A stretch of 64,000 bases of DNA, from NCBI RefSeq assembly GCF_022637395.1, contig NZ_CP093337.1, positions 1,596,001-1,660,000 on the forward strand, written 5' to 3'. Made by a program: the position numbers and the translations under genes. Of the stretch, positions 50,594 to 59,345 are shown one piece after another. Position 1 is the first letter of the stretch; every line of letters begins with the position of its first letter. The notes under the pieces were generated by a model, which was not told the DNA's origin, did no database searches, and saw only the letters and a program-made list of their open reading frames with translations. This stretch comes from Shinella sp. H4-D48. Its GTDB lineage: Bacteria; Pseudomonadota; Alphaproteobacteria; Rhizobiales; Rhizobiaceae.

Positions 50594-50983
50594 ATGGCCT
50601 TTGCAGTTATGAAGCTCACGGATGCGGCGGCGGACCGGGTAAAGGCCATCGTCGACAATGCCGGCGATGGCGCGTCGGGCATCCGCGTCGGCATCAAGAA
50701 GGGCGGTTGCGCGGGCATGGAGTATTCCATCGACCTCGTGACCGAAGCCAATGCCAAGGACGACCTGATCGAAAAGAACGGGGCCCGTGTCTGGGTGGCG
50801 CCGGAAGCCGTGCTTTACCTGCTCGGCACAGAGATGGATTTCGAGGTGACGACGCTGCGCTCCGGCTTCACTTTCCACAATCCCAACCAGACTTCCGCCT
50901 GCGGATGCGGCGAATCGGTCGAGCTGAAGCCTGCCGACCTTGCCGCGCTGGCTGCTGCCGGTCAGCCGACCGTGCGCGCCTGA
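50594..50983 (+). CDS. sufA: A-type Fe-S carrier SufA
   Basis: A 129-residue A-type carrier with the three conserved cysteines: GGCAGMEYS and the C-terminal ACGCGES (C-x-C). It accepts clusters from the SufBCD scaffold and hands them on. The ATG at 50594 (MAFAVMKLTDAAADRV) is chosen because AGGAG lies eight bases away; an ATG six bases upstream is too close. It closes the suf operon after a 107-base gap that has a direct repeat of CCCGGCGGC. Confidence 0.95.
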   Translation: MAFAVMKLTDAAADRVKAIVDNAGDGASGIRVGIKKGGCAGMEYSIDLVTEANAKDDLIEKNGARVWVAPEAVLYLLGTEMDFEVTTLRSGFTFHNPNQTSACGCGESVELKPADLAALAAAGQPTVRA

Positions 50984-51089
50984 GCTGCGAAAAGCCTTTC
51001 CGGCATCTTTCCTTCGCCAGCCGTTTTGCCTAGGCTCCCGCAGCCGGCGAAGGGCTTGATGCCGGCTTGAGCGCGAAGGAGGGCGGGCA

Positions 51090-52973
51090 ATGACAGGTTT
51101 TACCGCCGCACTTTACCAGGATCTGCCGTTTCCCGTTCTGATCGTTGATGCGCAGGCGTGCATCCTCTCCTGCAACGACGCGGCCGCCCGCGTCTTCGGC
51201 CGGGTTGCGGGCGATGCAAGCGCACCGGGCTCGCCCGTCATCGACGACCCCGCAATTGCCGATATCTTCGCACGTCATGCCGCCGGCGGGCGGGAGAATG
51301 CCCATCCCTTCCTCTTCAAGGTCGGCCCGAATGCCGGGCTCGAGGCCACGGCTCATGTCATCGCACTGCCCGGCGAGGCGGACGGGCCGCGTTACGCGCT
51401 TCTCCTGCGCAGCCTTCTCAGTGGCGGCAGCCATGGCGAGCAGATCCTGCTCGGCCAGCGCATCGCCTCCGCCCTCGACACGATGGAAGAGGGTTTTGCC
51501 ATTTTCGACCGGAACGAGCGGCTCGTCCTGTTCAATCGCTCCTATCGCGAGCGCTGTGGCAGGGCGCGGGACGCGGTGCGTGTCGGTGCGACCTTCGAGA
51601 GCATCGTGCGCGCCAATATCCGCGCAGGCATGTTTCCGGACATTCGCGAGGGCACGTCGGAGGCCGAGGCCATCGTGCGTGCGCGTCTGGCCAGCCATCG
51701 CACCGCAGGCAGCGGCGGCGATGTCTTCAGCTTCGGTGACGACCGCTGGCTTCGCGCCGAAAGCCATGTGGCCGAGACCGGCGATATCGTGGCGCTGCGC
51801 ATCGATGTAACGGAGCTCAAGCGCACCGAGGCGGCGCTGGAGGAGAAGCGGCGCGAGTACTTCTCGCTGCTGCAAATCCTGCCCGACATGATCGTGCGGT
51901 TCGACCGCAACCTTTCCATCCTGTTCGCCAATGACAGCTACGCACACCATGTCGGCTCGACCGCCGATGCGCTGATCGGGGTCTGCCTGCGCGATGTCGC
52001 CTGTGCGCCCGAGCAGACGGCCGCCTTGATCGATATCGCGGGTTACACGCCGGAGCGGCCGGTCAAGACGCGGGAAATCTCTACGCAGGGCGCGGATGGC
52101 GAGCAGGACTGGATGCTCTGGACGGCAGTGGCGACCTTCGATGACGATGGCGTCTGCGAGGTGGTGGCGATCGGCCGCGACATTACCGAGACGAAGCGGC
52201 AACAGGCCCGTGTGGAGGCGCAGGCCGACGAGCTGCGCCGCAAGAATGAAGCGCTCGACCAGTTCACCGCCACCGTCTCACACGACCTCAAGGCGCCGCT
52301 GCGGCATCTCTCCATGTTCGCCGAGATGATTTCGGAGGACCTGCATCGTGGGGAATTCGCCGAACTGCCCAATTATGCCGATCATGTGCGCAAGAGCGCG
52401 GCGCGCATGCGGCGCATCATCGACAGCCTGCTGGAATATTCGCAGATCGCCTACCGCATCGCCGCGCCCAAGCCGGTGGACCTGTCCGGCGTGGTGCACG
52501 ATGCGCTGGCGCTGCTCGAAAGCCACGTGCAGGAAAGCGGCGGAACCGTCGAGGTCGCCGCCATGCCCGCGGTCATGGGTGACCGCGAACTCCTGAAGCG
52601 CCTCGCGCAGAACCTCATCGGCAATGCATTGAAATACCGCCGCCCCGAATGCGCGCCGGTCGTGCGTGTCTACTGCCGGGAAAACGAGGCGGGGCTCGAT
52701 TTCGTCGTGGAGGACGAGGGCATCGGCATCGATCCGCAGCATGTCGATCGCATCTTCGAAGTGTTCCAGCGGTTGCACCGCAACGAAACCGTCTATCAGG
52801 GCACGGGCATCGGCCTCGCTCTGGCACGCCGGATCGCGGAGAGCCACAATGGCTTGATCACCCTTGACACGAGCTATGGTCCGGGCGCACGCTTCGTCGT
52901 GACGTTTCCGCAAACTGCGAAGCCAAGGGGGAACGATCGTGGGAAGTCTGGCGAGGAAACTGATCGTCGTTGA
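51090..52973 (+). CDS. PAS-containing sensor histidine kinase
   Basis: A 627-residue cytosolic histidine kinase without membrane helices. It has three PAS-like domains (about residues 10-110, 125-245, 260-375). A dimerisation/phosphotransfer region follows with the histidine in TATVSHDLKAPLRHLSMF (about residue 395). The ATPase domain has LIGNALKY (N box), VVEDEGIGID (G1), FEVFQRL (F) and GTGIGLALARRI (G2). The style resembles phytochrome-type kinases that act with single-domain response regulators. Its last 35 bases overlap the next gene. The signal is unknown. Confidence 0.92.
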   Translation: MTGFTAALYQDLPFPVLIVDAQACILSCNDAAARVFGRVAGDASAPGSPVIDDPAIADIFARHAAGGRENAHPFLFKVGPNAGLEATAHVIALPGEADGPRYALLLRSLLSGGSHGEQILLGQRIASALDTMEEGFAIFDRNERLVLFNRSYRERCGRARDAVRVGATFESIVRANIRAGMFPDIREGTSEAEAIVRARLASHRTAGSGGDVFSFGDDRWLRAESHVAETGDIVALRIDVTELKRTEAALEEKRREYFSLLQILPDMIVRFDRNLSILFANDSYAHHVGSTADALIGVCLRDVACAPEQTAALIDIAGYTPERPVKTREISTQGADGEQDWMLWTAVATFDDDGVCEVVAIGRDITETKRQQARVEAQADELRRKNEALDQFTATVSHDLKAPLRHLSMFAEMISEDLHRGEFAELPNYADHVRKSAARMRRIIDSLLEYSQIAYRIAAPKPVDLSGVVHDALALLESHVQESGGTVEVAAMPAVMGDRELLKRLAQNLIGNALKYRRPECAPVVRVYCRENEAGLDFVVEDEGIGIDPQHVDRIFEVFQRLHRNETVYQGTGIGLALARRIAESHNGLITLDTSYGPGARFVVTFPQTAKPRGNDRGKSGEETDRR

Positions 52974-53346
52974 TGACGATCCCGTGGATGTGCGTTTCGT
53001 CCTGCGCGCCTTCAGCGATGCCGGCAGCACGCTCGACATCACCCATGTCGCCGATGCGAAAGCCGCAAGCGACCGCCTCGACGCCGAGGTCTTCGATTAC
53101 ATCCTTCTCGACATCAACATGCCAGGCATCAGCGGTGTGGATCTCCTGAAGCGGCTGCGCAGCCAGCCGCGCACGGCGGTGACGCCCGTCATCATGTTGT
53201 CCTCTTCGTCGAGTATGAACGATATCAACCGCGCCTATGAGAGCGGCGCCAATGCCTATGCCGTGAAACCTTCGACGTTGAGCGGCTACCGCGAATTCGC
53301 GGAGGGCTTCACGCGTTTCTGGGTGGACGTCGCCGTCTCGCCCTGA
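52939..53346 (+). CDS. Single-domain response regulator
   Basis: A 135-residue CheY-like receiver: the acidic pocket VDDDP (residues 11-15), the phosphoacceptor D58 in YILLDINMPG, the S/T switch in MLSSSSS and the lysine in AYAVKPST. The loop and length resemble Rcp1-type regulators linked to phytochrome-class kinases. There is no output domain. The start is a GTG at 52939 with AGGGGGA six to seven bases upstream, inside the kinase gene, so the pair is translationally coupled. The output path is unknown. Confidence 0.9.
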   Translation: MGSLARKLIVVDDDPVDVRFVLRAFSDAGSTLDITHVADAKAASDRLDAEVFDYILLDINMPGISGVDLLKRLRSQPRTAVTPVIMLSSSSSMNDINRAYESGANAYAVKPSTLSGYREFAEGFTRFWVDVAVSP

Positions 53347-53366
53347 CCTTTCCCTGCCCGAAATGG

Positions 53367-53397
53367 AAAAACCCCGGCCGATCGATCGGCCGGGGTT
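53367..53397 (-). terminator. gcvP terminator (perfect palindrome)
   Basis: A 28-base perfect palindrome (53370-53397), with CCCCGGCCGAT arms, is followed on the minus strand by five T, just after the gcvP stop. It also separates gcvP from the convergent response regulator. Confidence 0.85.
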
Positions 53398-53414
53398 CGA
53401 ATGCTTGTCGCAGT

Positions 53415-56276
53415 CTATTCCGCCGCGTCCGCGTAGTCCTCCAGCGGCGGGCAGGAGCATACGAGGTTGCGGTCGCCATAAACGTTGTCGACACGGTTGA
53501 CCGGTGACCAGTACTTGTCGACGCGGAAGGCGCCCGGTGGATAGCAGGCCTGCTCGCGCGAATAGGGGCGATCCCATTCGCCGACGAGGTCTTCCACCGT
53601 GTGCGGCGCGTTCTTCAGCGGGTTGTTGGCCCGGTCCATCCGGCCCTCCTCGATGGCGCGAGCCTCCTCGCGGATTGCCAGCATCGCATCGCAGAAACGG
53701 TCGATCTCCGCCTTGGTCTCCGATTCTGTCGGTTCGATCATCAGCGTGCCTGCGACCGGCCAGCTCATGGTCGGTGCGTGGAAGCCGCAGTCGATCAGGC
53801 GCTTTGCGATGTCGTCGACGGTCACGCCGGCGCTGTCGACCAGGGGGCGCGTGTCGATGATGCATTCATGCGCCACACGGCCCTTGGCGGACTTGTAGAG
53901 CACATCATAGGCGCCCTTCAGGCGGGCGGCGATGTAGTTCGCATTGAGGATCGCGACCTTCGTCGCCTGCGTCAGGCCTGCTCCGCCCATCATGAGGCAG
54001 TAGCTCCAGGAGATCGGCAGGATGGAGGCCGAGCCGAAAGGCGCTGCCGAAACCGCGCCAGCCTCGCCCGTCAGCGGGCTTTCCGGAAGGTGGGGCGCCA
54101 GATGCGCCTTCACGCCGATCGGTCCCATGCCCGGGCCGCCGCCGCCATGCGGAATGCAGAAGGTCTTGTGCAGGTTGAGATGGGAAACGTCACCGCCGAT
54201 ATCGCCCGGGCGGGCAAGGCCCACCATGGCGTTCATGTTGGCGCCGTCGATATAGACCTGGCCGCCATGGCTGTGCACGATTTCGCAGATCTCGCGCACA
54301 TTCTCCTCGAATACGCCATGCGTCGACGGGTAGGTGATCATGCAGCACGAGAGGTTTTCCGCGTACTGCTCTGCTTTCGCTCGGAAATCCTCCATGTCGA
54401 TGTCGCCGTTCTCGGACACTTTCACGACGACGACCTTCATGCCGGCCATCTGGGCGGAAGCCGGGTTGGTGCCATGCGCGGAGGTCGGGATGAGGCAGAC
54501 GTCGCGATGCGTGTCTCCATTGGCGAGGTGATAGGCGCGGATCGTCAGCAGTCCGGCATATTCGCCCTGCGCGCCGGAATTCGGCTGCATGGAGACGGCG
54601 TCATAGCCGGTGATATCGCAGAGCTTCTGCGACAGGTCTTCGATGAGATGCCGGTAGCCCTGCGCCTGGTCGGCCGGCACGAAGGGGTGGATCTCGGCGA
54701 ATTCCGGCCATGTGATCGGCAGCATTTCCGCCGTCGCATTGAGCTTCATCGTGCAGGAGCCGAGCGGGATCATTGCCCGGTCGAGCGCGAGGTCGCGGTC
54801 GGACAGACGACGGATATAGCGCGTCATCTCGGTTTCTGCGCGGTTCATGTGGAAGATCGGATGCGTCAGGTATTCACTGGTGCGCAACAGATCGCCCGGC
54901 AGGCGGTAATCCGGCTCGAACTCCGAGACCTCGAAGTCGCCGCCGAAGGCACGCCAGACGGCCTCCAGCGTGACGGGGCGTGAGCGCTCGTCGAGGCTGA
55001 TGCCGATGCGGTCGTTGCCGATCTTCCGCAGGTTCACCTCTTCCGCGACAGCGGTCTTGAGGATGATGCCCTGCAGCTTGCCGACATGGAAGGTTATCGT
55101 GTCAAAAAACACGTCCGGCTCGACCGTGAAGCCGAGTTTTTCGAGGCCCTTGGCGAGGCGCACTGTCTTCTGGTGAATGCTCTGGGCAATCGCCTTGAGG
55201 CCCTGCGGACCATGGAAGACAGCATACATCGAGGCCATGACGGCGAGCAGCACCTGCGCGGTGCAGATGTTCGATGTCGCCTTTTCGCGGCGGATATGCT
55301 GTTCGCGGGTCTGGAGGGAGAGGCGGTAGGCACGGTTGCCGCGTGCGTCGATGGAGACGCCGACGAGGCGGCCCGGCATGGAGCGCTTGTAGGCATCCTT
55401 GACGGCCATGTAGGCGGCATGCGGTCCACCATAGCCGACCGGCACGCCAAAGCGCTGGGTGCAGCCGATGGCGATGTCTGCATCCATGTCGCCGGGCGAC
55501 TTGAGCAGCGCCAGTGCCAGTGGATCGGCCGCCATGATGGCGATGGCACCAGTCTGGTGCAGCCGCGCATTCAGGCCGGTGAAGTCGCGCACATGGCCAT
55601 AGGTGCCGGGATACTGGAAGATCGCGCCAAAGACATCGACCGGATCGAGATCGGTGAAGGGGTCGCCGACGATGATCTGCCAGCCGAGCGGCTCGGAACG
55701 CGTCTTGAGCAGCGCGATCGTCTGCGGATGGCAGTTCTCGTCCACGAAGAAGGCGGTCGCCTTGGATTTCGCCACGCGCTGCGCCATCGCCATGGCTTCG
55801 GCCGCCGCCGTCGCCTCGTCGAGCAGCGAGGCATTCGCCACATCGAGGCCGGTCAGGTCGCAGACCATGGTCTGGTAGTTCAGGAGCGCCTCGAGGCGGC
55901 CCTGGCTGATTTCCGGCTGGTAGGGCGTATACGCGGTGTACCAGGCCGGGTTTTCCAGGATGTTGCGCTGGATGACCGGCGGCGTGATGGTGCCGTAATA
56001 GCCTTGGCCGATCAGCGAGACGAATTTCCTGTTGCGGTTGGCGGTCTCGCGCAGCTTGTCGAGCGCCTCGCGCTCGGTCATCGGCGCGCCCCATTCGAGC
56101 GCCTTCGTCTGGCGGATCGATTTGGGCACGGTGTCGTCGATCAGCGCATCGAGGCTGTCATAGCCGATCACCTTCAGCATCGCTTCCATCTCCGTCGGTG
56201 AGGGGCCGATGTGGCGACGGTTGGCGAAGTCGTAGGGCTGGTAATCGGTAAAGGCAAAATCCTTGGGAAGGTTCAT
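53415..56276 (-). CDS. gcvP: Glycine dehydrogenase (decarboxylating), P protein
   Basis: The 953-residue P protein decarboxylates glycine with PLP and passes the aminomethyl group to the lipoyl arm of GcvH. It is the full-length fused form. The PLP lysine is in [19 protein letters not shown] (about residue 700). The N-terminal half has [14 protein letters not shown] and [11 protein letters not shown]. The ATG shares one base with the gcvH stop (TGATG), so the two are tightly coupled. The frame is open upstream but overlaps gcvH and is not used. Confidence 0.97.
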   Translation of the reverse strand: MNLPKDFAFTDYQPYDFANRRHIGPSPTEMEAMLKVIGYDSLDALIDDTVPKSIRQTKALEWGAPMTEREALDKLRETANRNRKFVSLIGQGYYGTITPPVIQRNILENPAWYTAYTPYQPEISQGRLEALLNYQTMVCDLTGLDVANASLLDEATAAAEAMAMAQRVAKSKATAFFVDENCHPQTIALLKTRSEPLGWQIIVGDPFTDLDPVDVFGAIFQYPGTYGHVRDFTGLNARLHQTGAIAIMAADPLALALLKSPGDMDADIAIGCTQRFGVPVGYGGPHAAYMAVKDAYKRSMPGRLVGVSIDARGNRAYRLSLQTREQHIRREKATSNICTAQVLLAVMASMYAVFHGPQGLKAIAQSIHQKTVRLAKGLEKLGFTVEPDVFFDTITFHVGKLQGIILKTAVAEEVNLRKIGNDRIGISLDERSRPVTLEAVWRAFGGDFEVSEFEPDYRLPGDLLRTSEYLTHPIFHMNRAETEMTRYIRRLSDRDLALDRAMIPLGSCTMKLNATAEMLPITWPEFAEIHPFVPADQAQGYRHLIEDLSQKLCDITGYDAVSMQPNSGAQGEYAGLLTIRAYHLANGDTHRDVCLIPTSAHGTNPASAQMAGMKVVVVKVSENGDIDMEDFRAKAEQYAENLSCCMITYPSTHGVFEENVREICEIVHSHGGQVYIDGANMNAMVGLARPGDIGGDVSHLNLHKTFCIPHGGGGPGMGPIGVKAHLAPHLPESPLTGEAGAVSAAPFGSASILPISWSYCLMMGGAGLTQATKVAILNANYIAARLKGAYDVLYKSAKGRVAHECIIDTRPLVDSAGVTVDDIAKRLIDCGFHAPTMSWPVAGTLMIEPTESETKAEIDRFCDAMLAIREEARAIEEGRMDRANNPLKNAPHTVEDLVGEWDRPYSREQACYPPGAFRVDKYWSPVNRVDNVYGDRNLVCSCPPLEDYADAAE

Positions 56277-56638
56277 CAGCCGACAAGCTCCTTGTAGGCG
56301 GCTTCGTCCATCAGGCTCTCGGCGTCGGCGGCATTGGCAAGCTTCAGCTTGAAGAACCAGCCGGCACCCTGTGGGTCGCTGTTGACGAGCGAGGGGTCGG
56401 CGGTGATCGCTTCGTTGATTTCGACGATCTCTCCATCGAGCGGACAATAGACGTCGGAAGCCGCCTTCACGGATTCGACTGTCGCCGCATCGCCGCCCTT
56501 GGAGAAAGTCGCGCCCACTTCCGGCAGTTCGACGAAGACGAGGTCGCCGAGCTGTTCGGCGGCATGCGTCGTGATGCCGACGGTGGCGACACCGTTCTCG
56601 ATCTTCAGCCATTCATGTTCTTCGGTGAATTTCAGCAT
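56276..56638 (-). CDS. gcvH: Glycine cleavage H protein
   Basis: The 120-residue lipoyl carrier protein of glycine cleavage starts [16 protein letters not shown]. The lipoylated lysine is K58 in the VESVKAASD loop. It shuttles the aminomethyl group between GcvP and GcvT. It lies 37 bases downstream of gcvT and its stop overlaps the gcvP start by one base. Confidence 0.96.
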   Translation of the reverse strand: MLKFTEEHEWLKIENGVATVGITTHAAEQLGDLVFVELPEVGATFSKGGDAATVESVKAASDVYCPLDGEIVEINEAITADPSLVNSDPQGAGWFFKLKLANAADAESLMDEAAYKELVG

Positions 56639-56675
56639 GTTTGTTCCTCTCTCGAATGGGGATGGTGTGCGCCGT

Positions 56676-57815
56676 TCAGCGCTTGAAGGTGTTCTTGACG
56701 AAGGGCATGGCGACAACGGTGACGGGCAGGAATTTGCCGCGCACGCCGGCATAGAGATGGGTTCCGGGCGCCGTTGCCTTGCCGGCGACGTATCCCATGG
56801 CGACCGGACCATCGATTGTGGGGCCGAAGCCGCCTGATGTGACGGTACCCACGATATCCTGCCCCTCCGGGTCGGTCGCAAGCACCGCGTCGGCGCGAAC
56901 CGGTGCACGGCCCTCGGCGCGCAGGCCGACGCGGCGGCGCGCAGCGCCATTTTCGAGTTGGTCGAGAATGACACCGGCGCCCGGAAAGCCACCGGCACGC
57001 TCCCCGCCTGTGCGGCGGACCTTCTGTATCGCCCATTCCAGCCCGGCTTCGACGGGCGTCGTGACGGTGTCGATGTCGTTGCCGTAGAGGCACAGGCCGG
57101 CTTCGAGACGCAGTGAATCACGCGCACCGAGCCCGATGGGCAGCACGTCGGGATGATCGAGCAGGCGCCGACAAACGGTCTCGGCGAGATCGGCGGGAAT
57201 GGAGATTTCGAAACCGTCTTCGCCGGTATAGCCCGAACGCGAGACGATGCAGTGGGCGTCGTGCAGGTCGCAGGCGCGCACGTCCATGAACCGCATGGCC
57301 GACACGTCGCCCCACAGTTCCGCCAGCACCGCCTCCGCATGCGGTCCCTGCAATGCGACCAGCGCGCGGTCGTCGTGCAGCGTGAGTTCGCAAATGTCGC
57401 CGATCTTCTCCTGCATATAGGCGAAGTCGGCGTCCTTGCAGGCGGCGTTGACGACCACGTAAAAGTGGTCGCCGCGGTTGGCGATCATCAGGTCGTCGCG
57501 GATGCCGCCTTCGTCATTGGTGAAGAGTGCATAGCGCTGGCGGCCTTCGGCAAGGCCGACAATATCGACCGGCACCAGCGTTTCCAGCGCGCGGGCCGCA
57601 TCCGTATTATCGCCTGAGCGGGCGCGTACCGTGACCTGGCCCATATGGGACACGTCGAACAGGCCGGCCGCGGCGCGGGTGTGCAGATGTTCCTTCATCA
57701 CGCCGGCGGGGTACTGTACCGGCATGTCATAGCCGGCAAACGGCACCATACGACCGCCGAGCGAAACGTTCAGCGCGTGAAGCGGGGTTTTCTTGAGTTC
57801 AGACGATCCGTCCAA
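56676..57815 (-). CDS. gcvT: Aminomethyltransferase, T protein of glycine cleavage
   Basis: The enzyme has 379 residues, if it starts at the TTG at 57815 ([16 protein letters not shown]). It transfers the one-carbon unit from the GcvH lipoyl arm to tetrahydrofolate. [43 protein letters not shown] and [16 protein letters not shown] are family motifs. The TTG is preferred over the GTG at 57863 because GGAGG lies six bases upstream and relatives have this length. It is the first gene of gcvTHP, behind a tandem glycine riboswitch. Confidence 0.94.
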   Translation of the reverse strand: MDGSSELKKTPLHALNVSLGGRMVPFAGYDMPVQYPAGVMKEHLHTRAAAGLFDVSHMGQVTVRARSGDNTDAARALETLVPVDIVGLAEGRQRYALFTNDEGGIRDDLMIANRGDHFYVVVNAACKDADFAYMQEKIGDICELTLHDDRALVALQGPHAEAVLAELWGDVSAMRFMDVRACDLHDAHCIVSRSGYTGEDGFEISIPADLAETVCRRLLDHPDVLPIGLGARDSLRLEAGLCLYGNDIDTVTTPVEAGLEWAIQKVRRTGGERAGGFPGAGVILDQLENGAARRRVGLRAEGRAPVRADAVLATDPEGQDIVGTVTSGGFGPTIDGPVAMGYVAGKATAPGTHLYAGVRGKFLPVTVVAMPFVKNTFKR

Positions 57816-57894
57816 AGGCGCCCTCCAGTCGTTGGGCGCCTGATCCTCCAGGCGCCGGCTCACAATTCAGGCGCAGCTGCGCCGTTCTCCTGAG

Positions 57895-58066
57895 CCCCCT
57901 CTGTCCCTTCGCCTGAGATTGTTATCCCTTCGGCGAGCGCTCACGCGCTTCTCTCCAGAGTTTCGACGGCACCTTGCTGGTCCTTTTGCCTGAGAGTTTC
58001 CGGGGCGGTTGCTCCTTCGGCACCGGCGCTACCCTTCATCGAGGCAGCCGGTTTCTCCCAGCGAGG
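57895..58066 (-). ncRNA. Tandem glycine riboswitch
   Basis: On the minus strand two glycine aptamers lie in series upstream of gcvT. Aptamer 1 (about 58066-57970) contains GGGAGAAACC, GGTGCCGAAGGAGCAA and ACTCTCAGGCAAAAGGACC. Aptamer 2 (about 57966-57895) contains GGAGAGAAG, GCCGAAGGGATAACAATCTC and AGGCGAAGGGACAG. Both keep the GCCGAAGGA(G) and CTCAGGC cores typical of the class. Glycine binding normally turns on gcv expression. No strong terminator was seen before gcvT, so control may be at translation start. Confidence 0.95.
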
Positions 58067-58074
58067 TCGATCCC

Positions 58075-58103
58075 AGATAACGGCCTTGCCTGTGTTTTGG
58101 CAA
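58075..58103 (-). promoter_or_regulatory. gcvTHP promoter
   Basis: On the minus strand TTGCCA (58103-58098), a 17-base spacer and TTATCT (58080-58075) place transcription start at about 58068, at the 5' edge of the riboswitch. Confidence 0.65.
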
Positions 58104-58239
58104 GAGCGCCACGTCGCTGTCGAGCAATTTTTTGTCGTTGAGGGGAAGCGGCGGCAATGCGGGCGAGGATCGTTCCGTCATCCACATACGGAAAACCCGC
58201 CTTGCGGCGGGCTTCCCTGGTCTTTTGCGAGCTGCGTGG
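58080..58239. other. Gap between gcv promoter and DUF2171 gene
   Basis: The gap without genes runs from 57816 to 58239 (424 bases). It holds the gcvT leader with its ribosome site, the riboswitch, the promoter, and the terminator of the DUF2171 gene at 58192-58212. I see no coding sequence in it. Confidence 0.6.
58192..58212 (-). terminator. Terminator of the DUF2171 gene
   Basis: On the minus strand GCCCGCC and GGCGGG form a stem around a short loop and are followed by TTTT. It lies 28 bases after the DUF2171 stop. Confidence 0.7.
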
Positions 58240-58473
58240 TCAGTTCATCGACGACCATTCGCGCTTCACATCCTCGGCGTCCTTGTTGAGATGCACATGG
58301 GAATCGACGTGATCGACCCAGTCGAGCGGAATGAGGTGGTGCTGGCCGTCGTCGGAATCGTTGCGGGTCAGCTTGATGCGGCTGTCGCCTTCCATATGGT
58401 CGACCGTGCCGACATGGCGGCCATCGGCAGCCTTGACTTCCATGTGTTCGCGAATCTGATTTGCAGTGACCAT
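58240..58473 (-). CDS. DUF2171 small protein
   Basis: A 77-residue hydrophilic protein with the DUF2171 pattern: MVTANQIREHMEVKAADGRHVGTVDHMEGD, then RIKLTRNDSDDGQHHLIPLDWVDHVD. It looks like a PRC-barrel-type beta protein, and related proteins are often stress-induced in rhizobia; that is family inference. The ATG at 58473 has AAGGAG seven bases upstream; the in-frame GTG 18 bases further up is rejected because it lies on the ribosome site. Confidence 0.82.
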   Translation of the reverse strand: MVTANQIREHMEVKAADGRHVGTVDHMEGDSRIKLTRNDSDDGQHHLIPLDWVDHVDSHVHLNKDAEDVKREWSSMN

Positions 58474-58548
58474 CGGTCTTCTCCTTTTCACGGGGATTGA
58501 TAGAGCAGAAACGTGTTGCCCCGCGCGTGGTTCCGACCTTTTTGCGCT

Positions 58549-59043
58549 TTAGGCGCCGGTCTTCCTGAACTTCCTGACGATGCGCTCCCGCTTCAGCCGA
58601 GAGAGGCGGTCGATCCAGAAGATGCCGTCGAGCTGGTCGATCTCGTGCTGCAGGCACACGGCCAGAAGGCCATCCGCTTCCTCCTCATGGCTTCGGCCCT
58701 GGAGATCCTGCCAGGAAACGCGGATGCGGGCAGGGCGCTCCACCTCGTCGGTCACGCCGGGCATGGAGACGCTTCCCTCCGTGTGGCGCTGCATGCCCGG
58801 CGATGACCATGTTACCTGCGGGTTGACATAGACCCGTTGCGAGGCCGGGCCGTCGAGCTCGATGACCGTGAGGCGTTCGTAAATGCCGACATGGGCGGCG
58901 GTGATCCCGATGCCGGGTGCCGCGCGCATCGTGTCGGCAAGATCGCCGGCAAGTGTGGCCAGGCGGCTATCGAAGACTGTGACAGGCCGGCAGGCAATAC
59001 GCAGGCCCGGATCAGGAAAACGAAGGATGGGCAGGATCGCCAT
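58549..59043 (-). CDS. Peptide deformylase-like protein, probably inactive
   Basis: A 164-residue protein with the deformylase fold (MAILPILRFPDPGLRIACRPV, FDSRLATLAGDLADTM) but altered catalytic motifs. Motif 1 is GIGITAAHVG with His51 where Gln is normal. Motif 2 is EGSVS, with Ser91 in place of the metal-binding cysteine. Motif 3 is HEIDQ, with Gln137 replacing the second metal histidine. Two of three metal ligands are therefore missing and activity is unlikely. The ATG at 59043 has GGAG six bases upstream, so the gene looks expressed. A normal def gene is presumably elsewhere. Confidence 0.85.
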   Translation of the reverse strand: MAILPILRFPDPGLRIACRPVTVFDSRLATLAGDLADTMRAAPGIGITAAHVGIYERLTVIELDGPASQRVYVNPQVTWSSPGMQRHTEGSVSMPGVTDEVERPARIRVSWQDLQGRSHEEEADGLLAVCLQHEIDQLDGIFWIDRLSRLKRERIVRKFRKTGA

Positions 59044-59345
59044 GATTGCTCCGCTCGTGTGTTGCTGGCGCGTTCCTAGCGTGTTTGCGCCATGTGGGGA
59101 ATGCGCGCCGCTCGCCGACGGCCGATGCGACGCGAATAGCGTTGATTTGCAACAGCTTGTTAAATTCTTTTGCCGCCCTACCATTTGCCTTGTTCGGCAA
59201 TGGACCGGCCGGGCGCTTTGCTTTAGCACGATGGAAAGCAAGGCTCTTCCGACCGGGGCTTCGCGCCGAGCCCTGCCCAGCAATCCCAATCGTTCCCGCT
59301 TCGCCGAAGTGCCGCGCGGGACGAGCCGATACAAGGAGCGCCCCG
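59044..59345. other. Gap between deformylase-like gene and mgtE; structured mgtE leader
   Basis: This 302-base gap carries the divergent promoters of the two genes. Its right half, the mgtE leader side, has three hairpins in a row. TTGCC/GGCAA lies at about 59186-59200. A ten-pair stem with one wobble joins 59215-59224 to 59235-59244. A GGGCT/AGCCC stem lies near 59256-59274. The last 15 bases hold the AAGGAG ribosome site. No tRNA, coding sequence or recognised riboswitch is seen. Confidence 0.45.

Noticed and set aside
57815-57863. GTG at 57863 as the gcvT start
   Set aside because: The TTG at 57815 has an excellent GGAGG six bases upstream and gives the usual 379-residue protein; the extra 16 residues are not family-like.
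59161-59345. M-box magnesium riboswitch before mgtE
   Set aside because: The hairpins do not show the conserved M-box sequences I know, so I report only a structured leader.
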